From contig JBBPTG010000040.1 in the NCBI GenBank assembly GCA_038093975.1, positions 116,754-180,753 of the forward strand: a DNA stretch of 64,000 bases, in the 5' to 3' direction. The notes under the pieces were generated by a model. The model was given only the letters and a program-made list of their open reading frames with translations. It searched no databases and had not been told where the DNA came from. Below are positions 49,968-60,966 of the stretch, piece by piece. The stretch is from Chalciporus piperatus. Its lineage: Eukaryota > Basidiomycota > Agaricomycetes > Boletales > Boletaceae. The number at the start of each line of letters is the position of its first letter. Position 1 is the stretch's first letter. Both the position numbers and the translations under genes were made by a program.

Positions 49968-52900
49968 CTCCCACTCGAGCGCAATCGTAATCCCATCCCA
50001 CGAACGAACTTCCAGTGTTGCTCCCTGACAAGAGGCTTGGTAAGGATGTCAGCAACCATGTCCCCAGTAGGAACATATTGGATAACGGCTTCTCCGGTCG
50101 CAACCAAGTCGTCCCGGACGAAGTGGTACTTCCGTTTGATATGCTTGGTTCGAGCTCGGAACTGAGGATCACGGGAAAGGATGATGGCGGCCTGGTTATC
50201 GCAGTTGAGCGTTGTTGGGCCCTTCTGAGGATGTCCAATCTCCGCAAAGAAGGTCCGGAGCCAAGCAAGGTGCTGTCCAGCGAGACTGAGTCCGATGTAC
50301 TCTGATTCCGTGGTAGACAGTGCGACCATGCTCTGCTGTTTGCTGGACCAGGAAATGGCACCGCGATTGCTGAGAAAAAGGAATCCGGAAGTGGAACGGG
50401 AGTTGTCCGGGTCCTGCGACCATCCAGCGTCAGAGTATCCATGGAAGTCCTGATCCAAGGACACATCAGTTCCGTCGTACCGAAGTTCCATGTCTGAAGT
50501 TGCTCGAATGTAACGGAGGACACGCTTTGCGGCTTCCCAATGGCACATCTTGGGTGCGGAACTGTAACGGGCGAGGTGTCCAACAGTGTACGCGATATCC
50601 GGACGTGTTCCAAGCATGAGATACATGAGGGACCCGATGACGGTAAGGTAAGAAACAAGCTTCCCTTCAATCCGGAGTTCTGGAATCGTGGTGTTGTCCT
50701 CAGGATCTGTCGCAGAGAGATGTATGCCATGGACCATAGGAGTCCAGACGGGAGCGGAGTTGGACATTCCAGTTCGCTCTAGAACGGTGCGAGCATACTG
50801 GGATTGACTCAAGGAGATGGTGCGGAGTTTCCGGTCGCGACGGATTTCGATTCCCAGGATGTACTTGGCTTCTCCAAGGTCGTGCATTTTGAATGCAGCG
50901 GAAAGGGCCTCCTTACAGGAGTTGATGAAACCCCTGGAGGTGGCTGCAAGGAGAAGGTCGTCGACATACACAACAAGGAAACAGACCTGTCCGTCTTTCC
51001 GAAGGACGTAAAGGCAGGTCTCTGCGTCGAGTCTGGTGAATCCGAGTTCTCCAAGCTTTTTGTCCAGGGTTTTGTTCCAAGTACGTCCGGCTTGTTTAAG
51101 GCCATATAGGGAGCGTCTGAGTCTCCAACAGCATCCGGAAGGAATGGGAACACCGTCCGGAGGTAGGAGGTACAATTCCTCCTCGAGCTCTCCGTTGAGA
51201 TATGCGGTGGAAACGTCCATTTGATCCAGTTCCAAGTTATGCTTCGCGGCAAGAGCAATGATGGTCCGGACGGAATCGAGGTTTGCTACGGGAGCGAATA
51301 CTTCCTGATAGTCAACTCCTTCGCGCTGAGTAAAGCCTCGAGCAACAATCCGGACCTTGTATCGTTCGATCATGCCGTTCTGATCGCGTTTGATGCGGAA
51401 CACGGGCTTGGAAGTGATCGGATTGACTCCGGATGGAATGGGGACGGTTTCGTAGACATGGTTGGTGTTTAAGCTGAGGAGTTCCTCCTCAACAGCGGAT
51501 CTCCACTGGTCTGCGTTAGGACCTGCATACGCTTCCTTGATAGTGTTAGGAAGGTGTTCTCCCTGGGTTGCATCAGCGGCTCCTGCAAAGATATGCTCCT
51601 GGAGCCTTTCCTGAGAGGCGTAGAATGCTCCTGGAATGTCCAAATCTGGATCCGGAGCTTCCGCGTTTTCGGAAAGTACTTCCGCAGGGGGTTCCAGTTG
51701 TTCCTGTTGGACATCCTGGCGTTCAGCTCGACGTGCAGCTTCCTCATCAAGGGTGCGCTGGTAGTCTCGATTCCGGTTTGCTGTTTGACGGTTCCGATTG
51801 CTCCTTCGAACTCCTGCTACGACTTGTGCAGGAGGTCGTTCCGGAGATGGACTTCGAACTGGAGCAGCAGGGGCAGGAACAGGAATAGGAACGGGAATGG
51901 GAGCAGGACGAGGGGCAGGAGCAGGAGCAGGAGGTTCCGGACCTATGTGGAGTTGACCCAAGCGGTCGACGAGATCCTCGACGGAATGATCTGGAGGTAT
52001 GAGATCGTCTCCCACTGGTCCTGGAAGGGCTGGAGGTACAGGAATGTTGTCCTCCTCGGATTCCTCAGGTTCCGGCTGATGGAGACACTGAGGAACAAGT
52101 CCCTCCCACTGACCCTCAGCAGGGAGATTTCTCCAAGGTGCGGAGTCCACTTCAGAGATGGTTCCGGACTCATTGAAGGTGACATGTCGACTGGAGATGA
52201 TGGTACGGCGTTCGATATCGAGGAGCTTGTATGCCTGTTGCCCATAGGTATATCCAAGCATGATACATTTCCGTCCGTGGCTCCGGAACTTTCCTCCACG
52301 CAAATCCTTCGGAATGTGAGCATAGGCAGAACATCCAAAAGGACGGAAGAGGGTCGGATCGACTTTCCGTTTGAAAAGGGTCTGGTAGGGATTCGCTCCT
52401 TGGAGCGCGGACGTTGGACTCCTGGATGTAACATAGGCTGCAGTGGCCATAGCGTCAGCCCAGAAGGATTTAGGAAGTTTGGACTCCTCGAGCATGGTAT
52501 TGGCGAGCGAGGATAGAGTTTGGTTCATCCGTTCCGCGAGTCCGTTTTGCTCTGGAGTATAAGGAGCAGACATCTCCTGAAGGGTTCCATCTTTCCGGAG
52601 TTGGTTCCGGAAGTCCTGTCCGGTGTACTCGCCACCCCCATCGCTCCTAAGGAACTGGACATGCGCCTCAGACAACTCCTCCTGTTCGACCTCAGCCTTG
52701 AAGAAGGCCTTGACGTCTACCTTCCACTGGTTGTATGTGGCTAGGACATCGCTCTTCTTCTTCAGGAAGTAGATCCAAGGGAAACGGGAGAAGTCGTCGA
52801 CGATTAGGAGCCAGAACCGGAATCCTTCCCTGGACTGTGGAGTTATAGGACCTCCGACATCCGTGTGGACCACTTGGAGTGCATGCGTAGCTCGGGGTCT

Positions 52901-53176
52901 TTCCAGTAGCTCGAACGGAAGCTTCTTCATCTTTCCAAGGACGCAGGACTCACAGAATTCCGGAGTTCCAGAAAGCGTGTCAATCCCTTGGAGTTGACCA
53001 TGCCTGATCATATGCTGAATCCGTGGGATGGAGATGTGTCCCATGCGTCGATGGAGGAGGTTGATATCCACAGTGGCATGCGCAGCCTCCGGAGTGAGCA
53101 TCGGAGTGGCTTCCGCGTGGTACAAACCCTCCTTGTGTGTTCCAACGATGATGGGAACAGGCCCCTTCCGGATGTG
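49955..53176 (-). mobile_element. Ty1/copia retrotransposon polyprotein, 5'-truncated
   Basis: An uninterrupted frame of more than 1,070 codons. Domains in order: GAG-pre-integrase with HHCC zinc ligands (LLHRRMGHIS then CESCVLGK); integrase with the D-D-E triad (HTDVGGPITP, LRSDGGGEYTG, NGLAERMNQTL); reverse transcriptase (VARGFTQREGVDYQEVFAPV, QMDVSTAYLNGELEE, CFLVVYVDDLLLAA); and RNase H (RPDIAYTVGHLARYSSAP, YSDAGWSQDPDNSRSTSGF, ALSTTESEYIGLS, KHIKRKYHFVRD). The stop lies inside the LTR. Gag, protease and the 5' LTR are missing because element B begins at 53177. The lack of lesions points to a recent insertion. Confidence 0.93.
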
Positions 53177-53217
53177 CATCAGCAACACTGCAAAAAGTCT
53201 GAAGTTACTGGAATGAC

Positions 53218-53660
53218 TGGATCAGTTAAACCAGTACGCCAGTTGCTCAGTTGCCCAGTCATCCAGTCAGCCAGTCATTTCAGTAATCTCATTGGTTCAT
53301 TAGCCCAGTCACTTCAGTAGTCTCAGTAGCTCAGTAGCCCAGTGTTCCAGTCATCCAGTTATCTCAGTAGCCTAGTAGCCCAGTTTCCCAGTCATGTAGT
53401 CATCTCAGCAGCCTAGTAGCCCAGTGCCCTAGTCATCCAGCAATCCAGTTGTCTCATTACTCCAGCCATCCAGTATTCCAGTATTCCAGTAATCTAGTCA
53501 CTCAGTGGTCCAGTAATCCAGTAGTCTCAGTAATCCAGTCACTCAGTGATCCAGTAATCTAGTCACTCCAGTCACTCCAGTCACACAAGTGACACCAGTA
53601 ACCCAGTCACCAGTCACTCCCAGTCACCTCAGTAACCCAGTAATCCAGTCACCCAGTCCC
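53218..53660. repeat. CCAGT minisatellite, left arm of element B
   Basis: Degenerate units of CCAGTCA, CCAGTAG, CTCAGTAG and CCAGTAAT, about 8-12 bp each, extend inward from the left terminal repeat. The right arm is the same motif on the other strand. Confidence 0.85.
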
Positions 53661-53839
53661 AATTACTAGTTCACTATATCTTATGATTAATTCACGACAG
53701 TTCAGAAAATGTGAAATATATTATGTCTAACTATTACATGTATTGTGGTACAATAGTTACAAGTTAATGAAGTGCCATGCAACACGAGCAGCTATGTACG
53801 AGGTGAGTAGGTGTGTTAGTCAACAAATAAACACGAACC

Positions 53840-54450
53840 TTTGAAGCCAGCGGGGCTGTTGAGCCCGCGCCGGCTTCGTTGTTTGAGCTTGAGGTGGTGA
53901 GAAGTGGTGGTAGCGGGCCGAGCAGTGCGAGCAGCTGTTTGTGGGGTGAGCAGGTGGCTTATCACTCACCTCGTGAAGCCGGCGGGGCTGTTGAGCCCAC
54001 GCCGGCCGCGTTTTCGCGTTTTCGTCGTTTTCGTGTCGGGAGTGGTGTGGTAGGTGGTAGTGGGCCGCGCAGTGCGAGCGGCTGTTTGCGGGGTGAGCGG
54101 ATGTGGTGGTGAGCGAGTTCTCACTCACCTCGTGAAGCCGGCGGGGCTGTTGAGCCCACGCCGGCCGCGTTTTCGCGTTTTCGTCGTTTTCGTGTCGAGA
54201 GTGGTGTGGTAGGTGGTAGTGGGCCGAGCAGTGCAAGCGGCTGTTTGCGGGGTGAGCAGGTGGCTTATCACTCACCTCGTGAAGCCGGCGGGGCTGTTGA
54301 GCCCACGCCGGCCGCGTTTTCGCGTTTTCGTCGTTTTCGTGTCGAGAGTGAGGTGGTAGGTGGCAGCAGGCTGTTTGCGAGGTGAGCGGATATGGTGGTG
54401 AGCGAGTTTTCACTCACCTGGCGATGCCGGCGGGGCTTTTGAGCCCTCGC
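53840..54450 (-). repeat. GC-rich hairpin array of element B
   Basis: Five units (around 53850, 53975, 54130, 54283 and 54425). On the minus strand each has GGCCGGCGTGGGCTC, CAGCCCCGCCGGC and then, in most, CGAGGTGAG or CCAGGTGAG. Spacing is about 125-155 bp. The hairpin and the donor-like motif match the array in element A. Confidence 0.8.
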
Positions 54451-54574
54451 CGGCCGTTTTGTTGTTGTTGAGGTGTGGTGTAGTGGTGAGAGAGAGTCGA
54501 AGAGGTGGCGCGGCAAATTCAACATGGTCACGTGACTTTTTCGCGCGGATTTTGTGTCAAGTCCGAGCATTAGG

Positions 54575-55215
54575 GAAATGTGGCTACACTTTATTAGGAT
54601 CTCCTACACTAGATAGCTACCATATTTTTTGTACACTTGTGTATGCTTTTTTGTACACTTTCAATAGGTTTGATCTCCACATACTTTGCTACACTTGTAA
54701 CTACACACTTACTGCGCTTTTTTGTACACTTTTGCTACACTCTAACCTAATACACTTTCCCACACTTGTAACTACACATTTACTACGCTTTTTTGTACAC
54801 TTTTGTTACACTCAATCTAGCTACACTTTCCTACACATTTGATTCAAGTTTTACTACGCTTTTTTGTTACACTTTGCTACACTCAATCACTACACTTGTA
54901 ACTACACTTTTAGTACACTTTTTTGTCCACTTTAGCTACACTCTATCACTACACACTTTCCCACACATTTCACTACACTTTTACTACGCTTTTTTGTACA
55001 CTTTTGCTACACTCAATCTAGCTACACTTTCCCACACTCTTGACTACACTTTTACTACGCTTTTTTGTACACTTTGCTCACTCAATCTAGCTATACTTTC
55101 CCACACTTGTAACTACACTTTTACTACGCTTTTTTGTACACTTCACTACACTCAATCCTAATACCCTTTCCCACATTGTTAACTACACTTTTAGTACACA
55201 TTTTTGTGGACTTTA
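54575..55215. repeat. AT-rich minisatellite of element B
   Basis: Degenerate TTTTGTACACTTT, GCTACACTCAATC and CACACTTGTAACTACAC phrases. This is the reverse-complement counterpart of 43570-44290. Confidence 0.85.
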
Positions 55216-55264
55216 GCTATAATCCATCCTATGAATGATTATAAAATGTCACTAATTAGAATGA

Positions 55265-56189
55265 CTCTATTAGATGACTGAGTAGTACTGGAGTGATTGG
55301 GTGAGCTGAGGGCTGGGTAACTGGATAACTGGTATGACTGGTGTGACTGAAGTGACTGGTTTACTGGACCACAGGATGACTGGATTACTGGAGTGACTGG
55401 TTTACTGAGGTGACTGGATTACTGGAGTGACTTGTGTGACTTGTGTGACTGGAGTGACTGGAGTGACTGGATTACTGGACCACTGAGTGACTAGATTACT
55501 GGAATACTGGAATACTGGATGGCTGGAGTAATGAGACAACTGGATTGCTGGAGTAATGAGACAACTGGATTGCTGGATGACTAGGGCACTGGGCTACTAG
55601 GCTGCTGAGATGACTACATGACTGGGAAACTGAGCTACTAGGCTACTGAGATGTCTGGATGACTGGAACACTGGGCTACTGAGCTACTGAGACTACTGAA
55701 GTGACTGGATGATTGGATGACTGGGCTGCTGGGTTACTGGAACTACTGGATGACTGGATGACTGGGATGCTGGGTTACTGGAACTACTGGATGACTGAAT
55801 GACTGAATGACTGGGCTACTGAGACTACTGAAGTAACTGGATGACTTGATGACTGGGCTGCTGGGTTACTGGAACTACTGGATAACTGGAACACTTGGCC
55901 ACTGGACTAATGAGACCACTGAAATGACTGGATGACTGGATGACTGAGCTACTGGGACTACTGAAATGACTGGATGACTGGATGACTGGGCTGCTGGATG
56001 ACTGAGACTACTGAGACTACTGGATGACTGAATGACTGAGCTACTGAAGCTACTGAAATGACTGGATGACTGGGCCACTAGGCCACTGGGTTACTAAGAC
56101 TACTGAAACTACTTGATGACTGGGTGACTAGGTTACTGAAACTACTGAAACTACTGAAACTACTTGTTACTGGGCCACTGGACTACTGA
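55265..56189. repeat. ACTGG minisatellite, right arm of element B
   Basis: About 90 degenerate units of ACTGGATG, ACTGGGCT and ACTGAAAT type, mostly 8 bp, run up to the right terminal repeat. It is about twice as long as the left arm. Confidence 0.85.
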
Positions 56190-56364
56190 TTTAACTGATC
56201 CAGTCATTCCAGTAACTTCAGACTTTTTGCAGTGTTGCTGATGGGTTCCCTCCCTCCCTTCGATCATCGTGCAGCCTCAACGCCCACCACCGCAAGCACC
56301 CAACCTGGCTCGTCTCCCAGCCCCAACCCCAAAGACACCGTCTCGCCCCCGCCGCCACCTGCCT

Positions 56365-57673
56365 ATGATGCAAACAAAGGCTCAGCAGGAACGTAACAAG
56401 GCCGAACGAGCCAAAAACTCTCAACCCGGCCCGTCCCATCCCTCCCCCGCCTCGGCTGCTGCCGCCTCAGGCAGCGGCTCCGTTCTACCCCCTCCCCCAG
56501 AACGCTCTCCATGTGACCGGTGTGTCACCATGGGTCGGGACTGCATTCCGCATCCTGAAGTGAGCCGCAACGCCTGCCTTCCCTGTTTTCAGGGAAAGCA
56601 GAAGTGTTCGCTCACAACGGCCCATCCAAGACGTGCAGGTTCGGCCGCAGGGACCGATCTGCCTGCCACCCCAGGCCCCTCCACCAGGCCGAAGAGGACT
56701 CGCCAAACGAGTGTGGCAACAGGCAAGGGGAAGGGCAAGGAGACGGCGGCTCCTGAGGACGACGACTCCGACGACCCATTGGCCATGGAGCAGACCAAGC
56801 GGCTGGGAGACAAAGGGCAGGCCGGCCGGAGCACAATGAAGAAGAGACCAAGGGCTCAGTCGGCATCAGAGGAGCCGAAGGCGAAGAAGGTGAAGCCAAG
56901 TGAGTTAATAGGTCATTCAGGTCTCTATGTGACATTAACATAGTCTACCAGCCCCAGTGGTCGAGGTCCCGACCTTCCGGCAGGTGATCTCGAAGGTCGT
57001 CAGAGAGCAAGGACACCTTCCAGGTGTCTTGGCGGTCTCTCGTCCTTCGACCGAGTCGACCGACTATGCCGAATGGAGGGATTACGCTCTGAGGCTGGAG
57101 GGCGCCATCCATCCCTCGGCCGCTCGCTTCGACCAAATGGAGGCTCGCTTCTCCAAGCTGGAGTCAGGCCTTTCGGTGGTCTCCCAGCAGGTCAGTGGGA
57201 TGTCGAGGGTGTTGGAAACGGTCAGGCAAGTACAAGCCGTTGATCATCGCCCATCACCGGCCGCGTCGTTTGTCTGGCAACCTCGCCCATCTCCCTCTGC
57301 CTCTCTCCCCCTTCGCTCCCCCTCGGCTTCGGCTCCCCCACGATCCGCTGTGTCGCGCTCGCCCTCAGTGGCTGCACACCTCCCTGCGCCCGAGATCGTC
57401 GCTGAGGCCAGCACAGTCACTTTGGAGGCCGACCCGACCCCGGACTCAAGGCCACTCATTGAATCTAGTGACCAAGGGACAGCCGCACCGCCGGCCGACA
57501 CCAACACAGAGCCTGACATGGGTACAGCCATGCAGGCTTTGTTCGAATACCCGTCCCAGCCGTCCAGTCCGGCCGCCGAGTCAGCTGATGGCCCATTGGG
57601 CGAAGATCATGATACCACTGACAAGGCTCCCTCAGGGGATGATGAATCAGAGCCGATGGACACTGAGGAGTGA
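56365..57673 (+). CDS. KDZ-associated accessory protein with Zn(II)2Cys6-like cluster
   Basis: The first in-frame ATG is at 56365 (MMQTKAQQERNKAERAKNSQ). The gene probably has one intron, 56900-56951, giving KKVKPTPVVEVPTFRQV. A six-cysteine cluster with the fungal zinc-cluster spacing C-x2-C-x6-C-x10-C-x2-C-x6-C is visible (CDRCVTMGRDC, then CLPCFQGKQKC). A basic segment follows (RPKRTRQTS, KKRPRAQSASEEPKAKKVKP). After the intron comes a probable coiled coil (FDQMEARFSKLESGLSVVSQ, QVSGMSRVLETVRQVQA) and a Ser/Pro-rich acidic tail ending SEPMDTEE. It probably binds DNA as a multimer. It is convergent with the next accessory gene and next to a KDZ transposase. Its 5' end abuts element B, so an N-terminal exon may be lost. 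Confidence 0.65.
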
Positions 57674-57795
57674 GGGCAGGGCCCATGTATATCATCGTTA
57701 TCTTGTACCGTATATACATCGCAATAGAGTCTTTTCTTTGCAATCCATTCAAACCGCCTACTTAAGCAGTCAAGTCCGAAAGAAAGAAACCTAGA

Positions 57796-60530
57796 TTAGG
57801 GTCTCTTTTTGGTAGGTGTTACTACACCATCGTCCTTGCGAGCTGGAGTCTTCCTTGGTCTACCTGACCTGCGAGCCGATGCCTCAGGGACTTTATGGAA
57901 TGTTTCATCGGCCGCACCCTGGATCAAATCGTCATTTGTCAGTCAAGCTCAATATACACATATATGCATTGACCTTGTCAGCCTTGGCCTCGGCCGGCTG
58001 CCTTGAATCCTTCTCTTTGCGAACTCTCTTGGTGGGCCTGTCATCGGCCGGCGAATCGGCGGCTGAACCATCCTCTTCAGTCAGAGGACGTTTATTCTTC
58101 CTACCCTTTGTTGAAGTTTTCTCCTTCCTGTCATCGGTGGCACCCTGGGTCACATTGTCATTTGTCAGTCAAGCTCAATATACACATATGTCCACTTACC
58201 TTGTCAGCCTTGATTGCGGCCGGCTGCTTGTCAGCCTTGATTGCGGCCGGCTGCTTGTCAGCCTTGATTGCGGCCGGCTGCCTTGAATCCTTCTCTCTGC
58301 GAACTCTCTTGGAGATCCTATCATTGCTTGACAGATCAGGGACTGAACCATCCTCTTCAGTCAGAGGACGTTTGTTCTCTCTACGGCCCTTCGAACCTTT
58401 CTCCTGGACCCTTGGCTTAGGAGGCTGGGGCTTAGCCTTAGACTTAGGCTCCAATGGCTGAGGCTGTAGCTTCGGCTGTGGCTTCGGCTTCGGCTTCGGC
58501 TTCGGCTGGGACTCTGAGTTAGACTTTATGAGCAAAGATAAAGTTGTTATGTATTACCTTGTCAGTTCCCTGAGACGTTTTCTCCTTGGATGCTGACTGT
58601 TCCTTGTAAACCTTGGACGGTTCACCTTGTTTGGTTCTGACATCATGCCAGCTGGAAGGGGCTGGGGTCTTTCGGGATGCAGTACGATGTTGATCGAAAG
58701 CTGGCAAATCTGTCGGCCGATTAGCATGCTCTCATCAATGCCGATGCTGCATGGACCCACTGTAGTCCCCCATTTCATTGTCTTCATCCTCCTCGGCCGA
58801 TGACACATCAGACATGATGGGTACCTCTTGTGCTTTCCCTTTCCCCTTTCCCTTGGGAGTCTGCACAGAGACAAATTCATTGTCAGTGAGTTCTGGCGAG
58901 GGAGCTCTCTGACGACTCTGGAGCCGTTTGCTCTTGTCTAGCCGTTTGCTCTGGTCATGTGTTACCTGGAATCCCCCTTTCGCCCCTCCCACCTGACTCC
59001 AAGCAAATATCGGCACCTTCCTGGCCTGCTGTCTGCTCTGCCAGAAACTAAGCAAGCTTTCGACTTGCTTTTGCCTCATCTTCGATGGATCAATCATCAC
59101 AAACCCTTTCGGCAGATAGTCCGCATGGATGAAGGCGGCTTGTCGTTTAGCCACCTCGCCAAATGGGACCTTGGCCTTGTGGCTACCCGACTCTAGTCCT
59201 GTCGACCTGCTCAGCCGAGATCTAGTCAACATCGGCCGACTCACTGTAATGAGCAGTCAAGAAGGCTCGCACCACATCCTTCATCTGGTCAAGGTTCATC
59301 AGCTTGATATCAGGAATGATTGGAGGCTCATTCGCTGTCCAATCAGGTTTGAGCAACTTTATCATCGCCTCAACGCTATTCTTCTTCTTCTTCCTAGTAA
59401 TGACCGGCAAGCCTTCCAAAGACCCTTCATCTTCGCTCCCTTCTTCGGCTGGCCTGTCGTTCACCCCAAAGGCTGTGTTGGCCCATTTGTTCCATTTAGG
59501 GCGAATGCTGTCCCAATGTTCAAACGGCGGGCCATTGTCCAACTCGTCGTTGTAATCGAAGCTGAATTGTATGGTTAGCTTGAGATCGACAGCGGCCGAT
59601 GAAGCTAACTGACTGAGAAATAAGGACATCGTCGTCTTTGTCCTTCCATGCACTCATGACCATGATCCGCGCTCCACAGTTCTTCCACATATCCTTAGCA
59701 AACGCAAGGACCATGTTTGGAGCTTTCTTCGATGCATTGCTGATGACATAGCCATAGAGGTCAATACCAGCCGATCAATCAGACAGTCAGAGGACCTACT
59801 CAGCTTGGACTTCGGCCGACGGCTTGTCTGCATTCCATTCTTCGACCTCAGCCTCTAGTTGCTCCCTGTCGTCCTTGGAAAGTGATTCCAGGAATTTAGT
59901 GATGCCAGCCTGCCAATGCTTGATCATCCCCTGGGACCCCCGCTTCTCCTGAAACTCGTGTTCGATGATTGTCATCACCTCTTCTTTGTTCCTTCGGGAT
60001 ACGACTTTGCGGACCGTCCAGCGCTGACTATACTTTGGCTTGTCCTCGGCTCGTTTGCGAGACTTGCTGTACAACCAGAATGTGTATTGCTAGTGTATTA
60101 TTGCAATCAGCATCTAAGGGCTTAACACACTGGATTCGCTCACATGTTTGCGGTCTTTGAAAGCCTCAAGTCCAAGACCCTTGACAGACTCGAGCTCAGC
60201 TAACCTGCCCCACATATTCTTCATGATAGACGCCTTCTTGGCCTTCTCTGAATTTTTCCAAGGCGTGACGAACTCCGCCATAATAGCCAACTCTTCCTCT
60301 GAAAATTCCGTCGGCCGTGTCTTCGGCTGGTTCGGCCCATCTTCTGCTTGCTCAACATCCTCCTCGTTAGGGTTCTCTTCCTCGGATTCATCCTCTGCCA
60401 GAGAATCTATATTACCGTCACCTGGGTGGTCTATATCACCCGGTTCCTCAGAGTCATGATCGCTGGAGGGAAGGTCCTGCTTATCATAGGAACGTTCGGC
60501 CGTCGTTTGGGTGGCAGACTTCATGACCAT
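57796..60530 (-). CDS. KDZ-locus accessory protein with AT-hook-like C-terminus
   Basis: The start ATG at 60530 is MVMKSATQTTAERSYDKQDL, and the stop is at 57796-57798. The N-terminal third is acidic, then FSEEELAIMAEFVTPWKNSE. The central helical domain includes RWTVRKVVSRRNKEEVMTII and RGSQGMIKHWQAGITKFLES. The next exons include FAKDMWKNCGARIMVMSAWK and LKLTIQFSFDYNDELDNGPP. The second half is Lys/Pro-rich, with PKPKP runs, a triplicated KQPAAIKAD unit and a duplicated 50-residue exon. It ends in RRSGRPRKTPARK, an AT-hook-like GRP core. I know this architecture only as an uncharacterised protein repeatedly found beside agaric KDZ transposases. Many introns were not all placed. Confidence 0.6.
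57915..58396 (-). repeat. Tandem exon-intron duplication with internal 27-bp triplication
   Basis: Segment 57915-58118 and segment 58141-58396 align through intron and exon. Both have CATTTGTCAGTCAAGCTCAA in the intron, and both encode KRPLTEEDGS and RKEKDSRQPA-type sequence. Within the second copy a 27-bp unit (CTTGTCAGCCTTGATTGCGG plus CCGGCTG) occurs three times at about 58199-58272. Confidence 0.85.
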
Positions 60531-60966
60531 CTTTCTGTTGCTTCAGGTGCAAGAGAAACAAATCCTGGTGTCAGTGCAGTCAGGAACCTTCGTTGCTGGT
60601 CATTGGCTCCTTCGGTGTGATAGGTCCCAATGATGTCGGCTCTGGGTCAATTTATCAGACATCTAAACTAGGCCCGAGGACGTCGGGTGTGAAGCTGTCA
60701 ATCAGACGCTTGTCACCTTTCAGCCATGTCTGCATGTTACATCGTCCTGATGACGTCGGATAAGAAGCTGTCAAGATATCGGCTAATGCATCCGATGTCA
60801 AGCGGCTGTTGTTCGGAGGAAGGATCTGATGGCTCTGATGTACAAATGCTTCCGCGAGTGATCAAAGGCTCCGGCCCGTTCATCTTGTCACCTATGCCCC
60901 TGGGTGGCCTGACATATGCTAACCTGCCAATGAGGCAAACGTTATCACCAAGTATCCGATTGTACA
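60531..60966. promoter_or_regulatory. Divergent promoter between KDZ transposase and accessory gene
   Basis: 436 bp between divergent starts. It holds an imperfect direct repeat about 73 bp apart (GACGTCGGGTGTGAAGCTGT and GACGTCGGATAAGAAGCTGT at about 60688 and 60754), each followed by CAA and with a CRE-like GACGTC core. This could be a regulator or transposase binding site; the role is inferred. Confidence 0.45.

Larger units (their letters stand above)
53177..56243. mobile_element. Element B: minisatellite-built TIR element related to A (3.07 kb)
   Basis: The termini are perfect 54-bp inverted repeats (53177-53230 and 56190-56243), beginning CATCAGCAACACTGC like the CATCAG end of element A. 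From left to right it contains a CCAGT minisatellite, AT-rich DNA, a GC-rich hairpin array (53840-54450), a core homologous to A but inverted (about 54440-54650, including GTCACGTGAC), an AT-rich minisatellite (54575-55215) and an ACTGG minisatellite. No coding region is credible; open frames here are repeat artefacts. No clear target-site duplication was found (TG on the left, GG on the right). Confidence 0.75.

Noticed and set aside
51554..52516. 320-codon plus-strand open frame
   Set aside because: Antisense shadow of the copia integrase/linker region.
53820..55161. Open frames within the element B arrays (for example repeated HENDENAKTRPAWAQQPRRL-like peptide)
   Set aside because: They follow the minisatellite period and have no domain. 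They are frame-open only because the repeat units are multiples of three or lack stops.
53218..56189. CRISPR-like array appearance of regular short repeats
   Set aside because: Units are degenerate 8-12 bp minisatellites without fixed-length unique spacers, and this is a eukaryotic genome.
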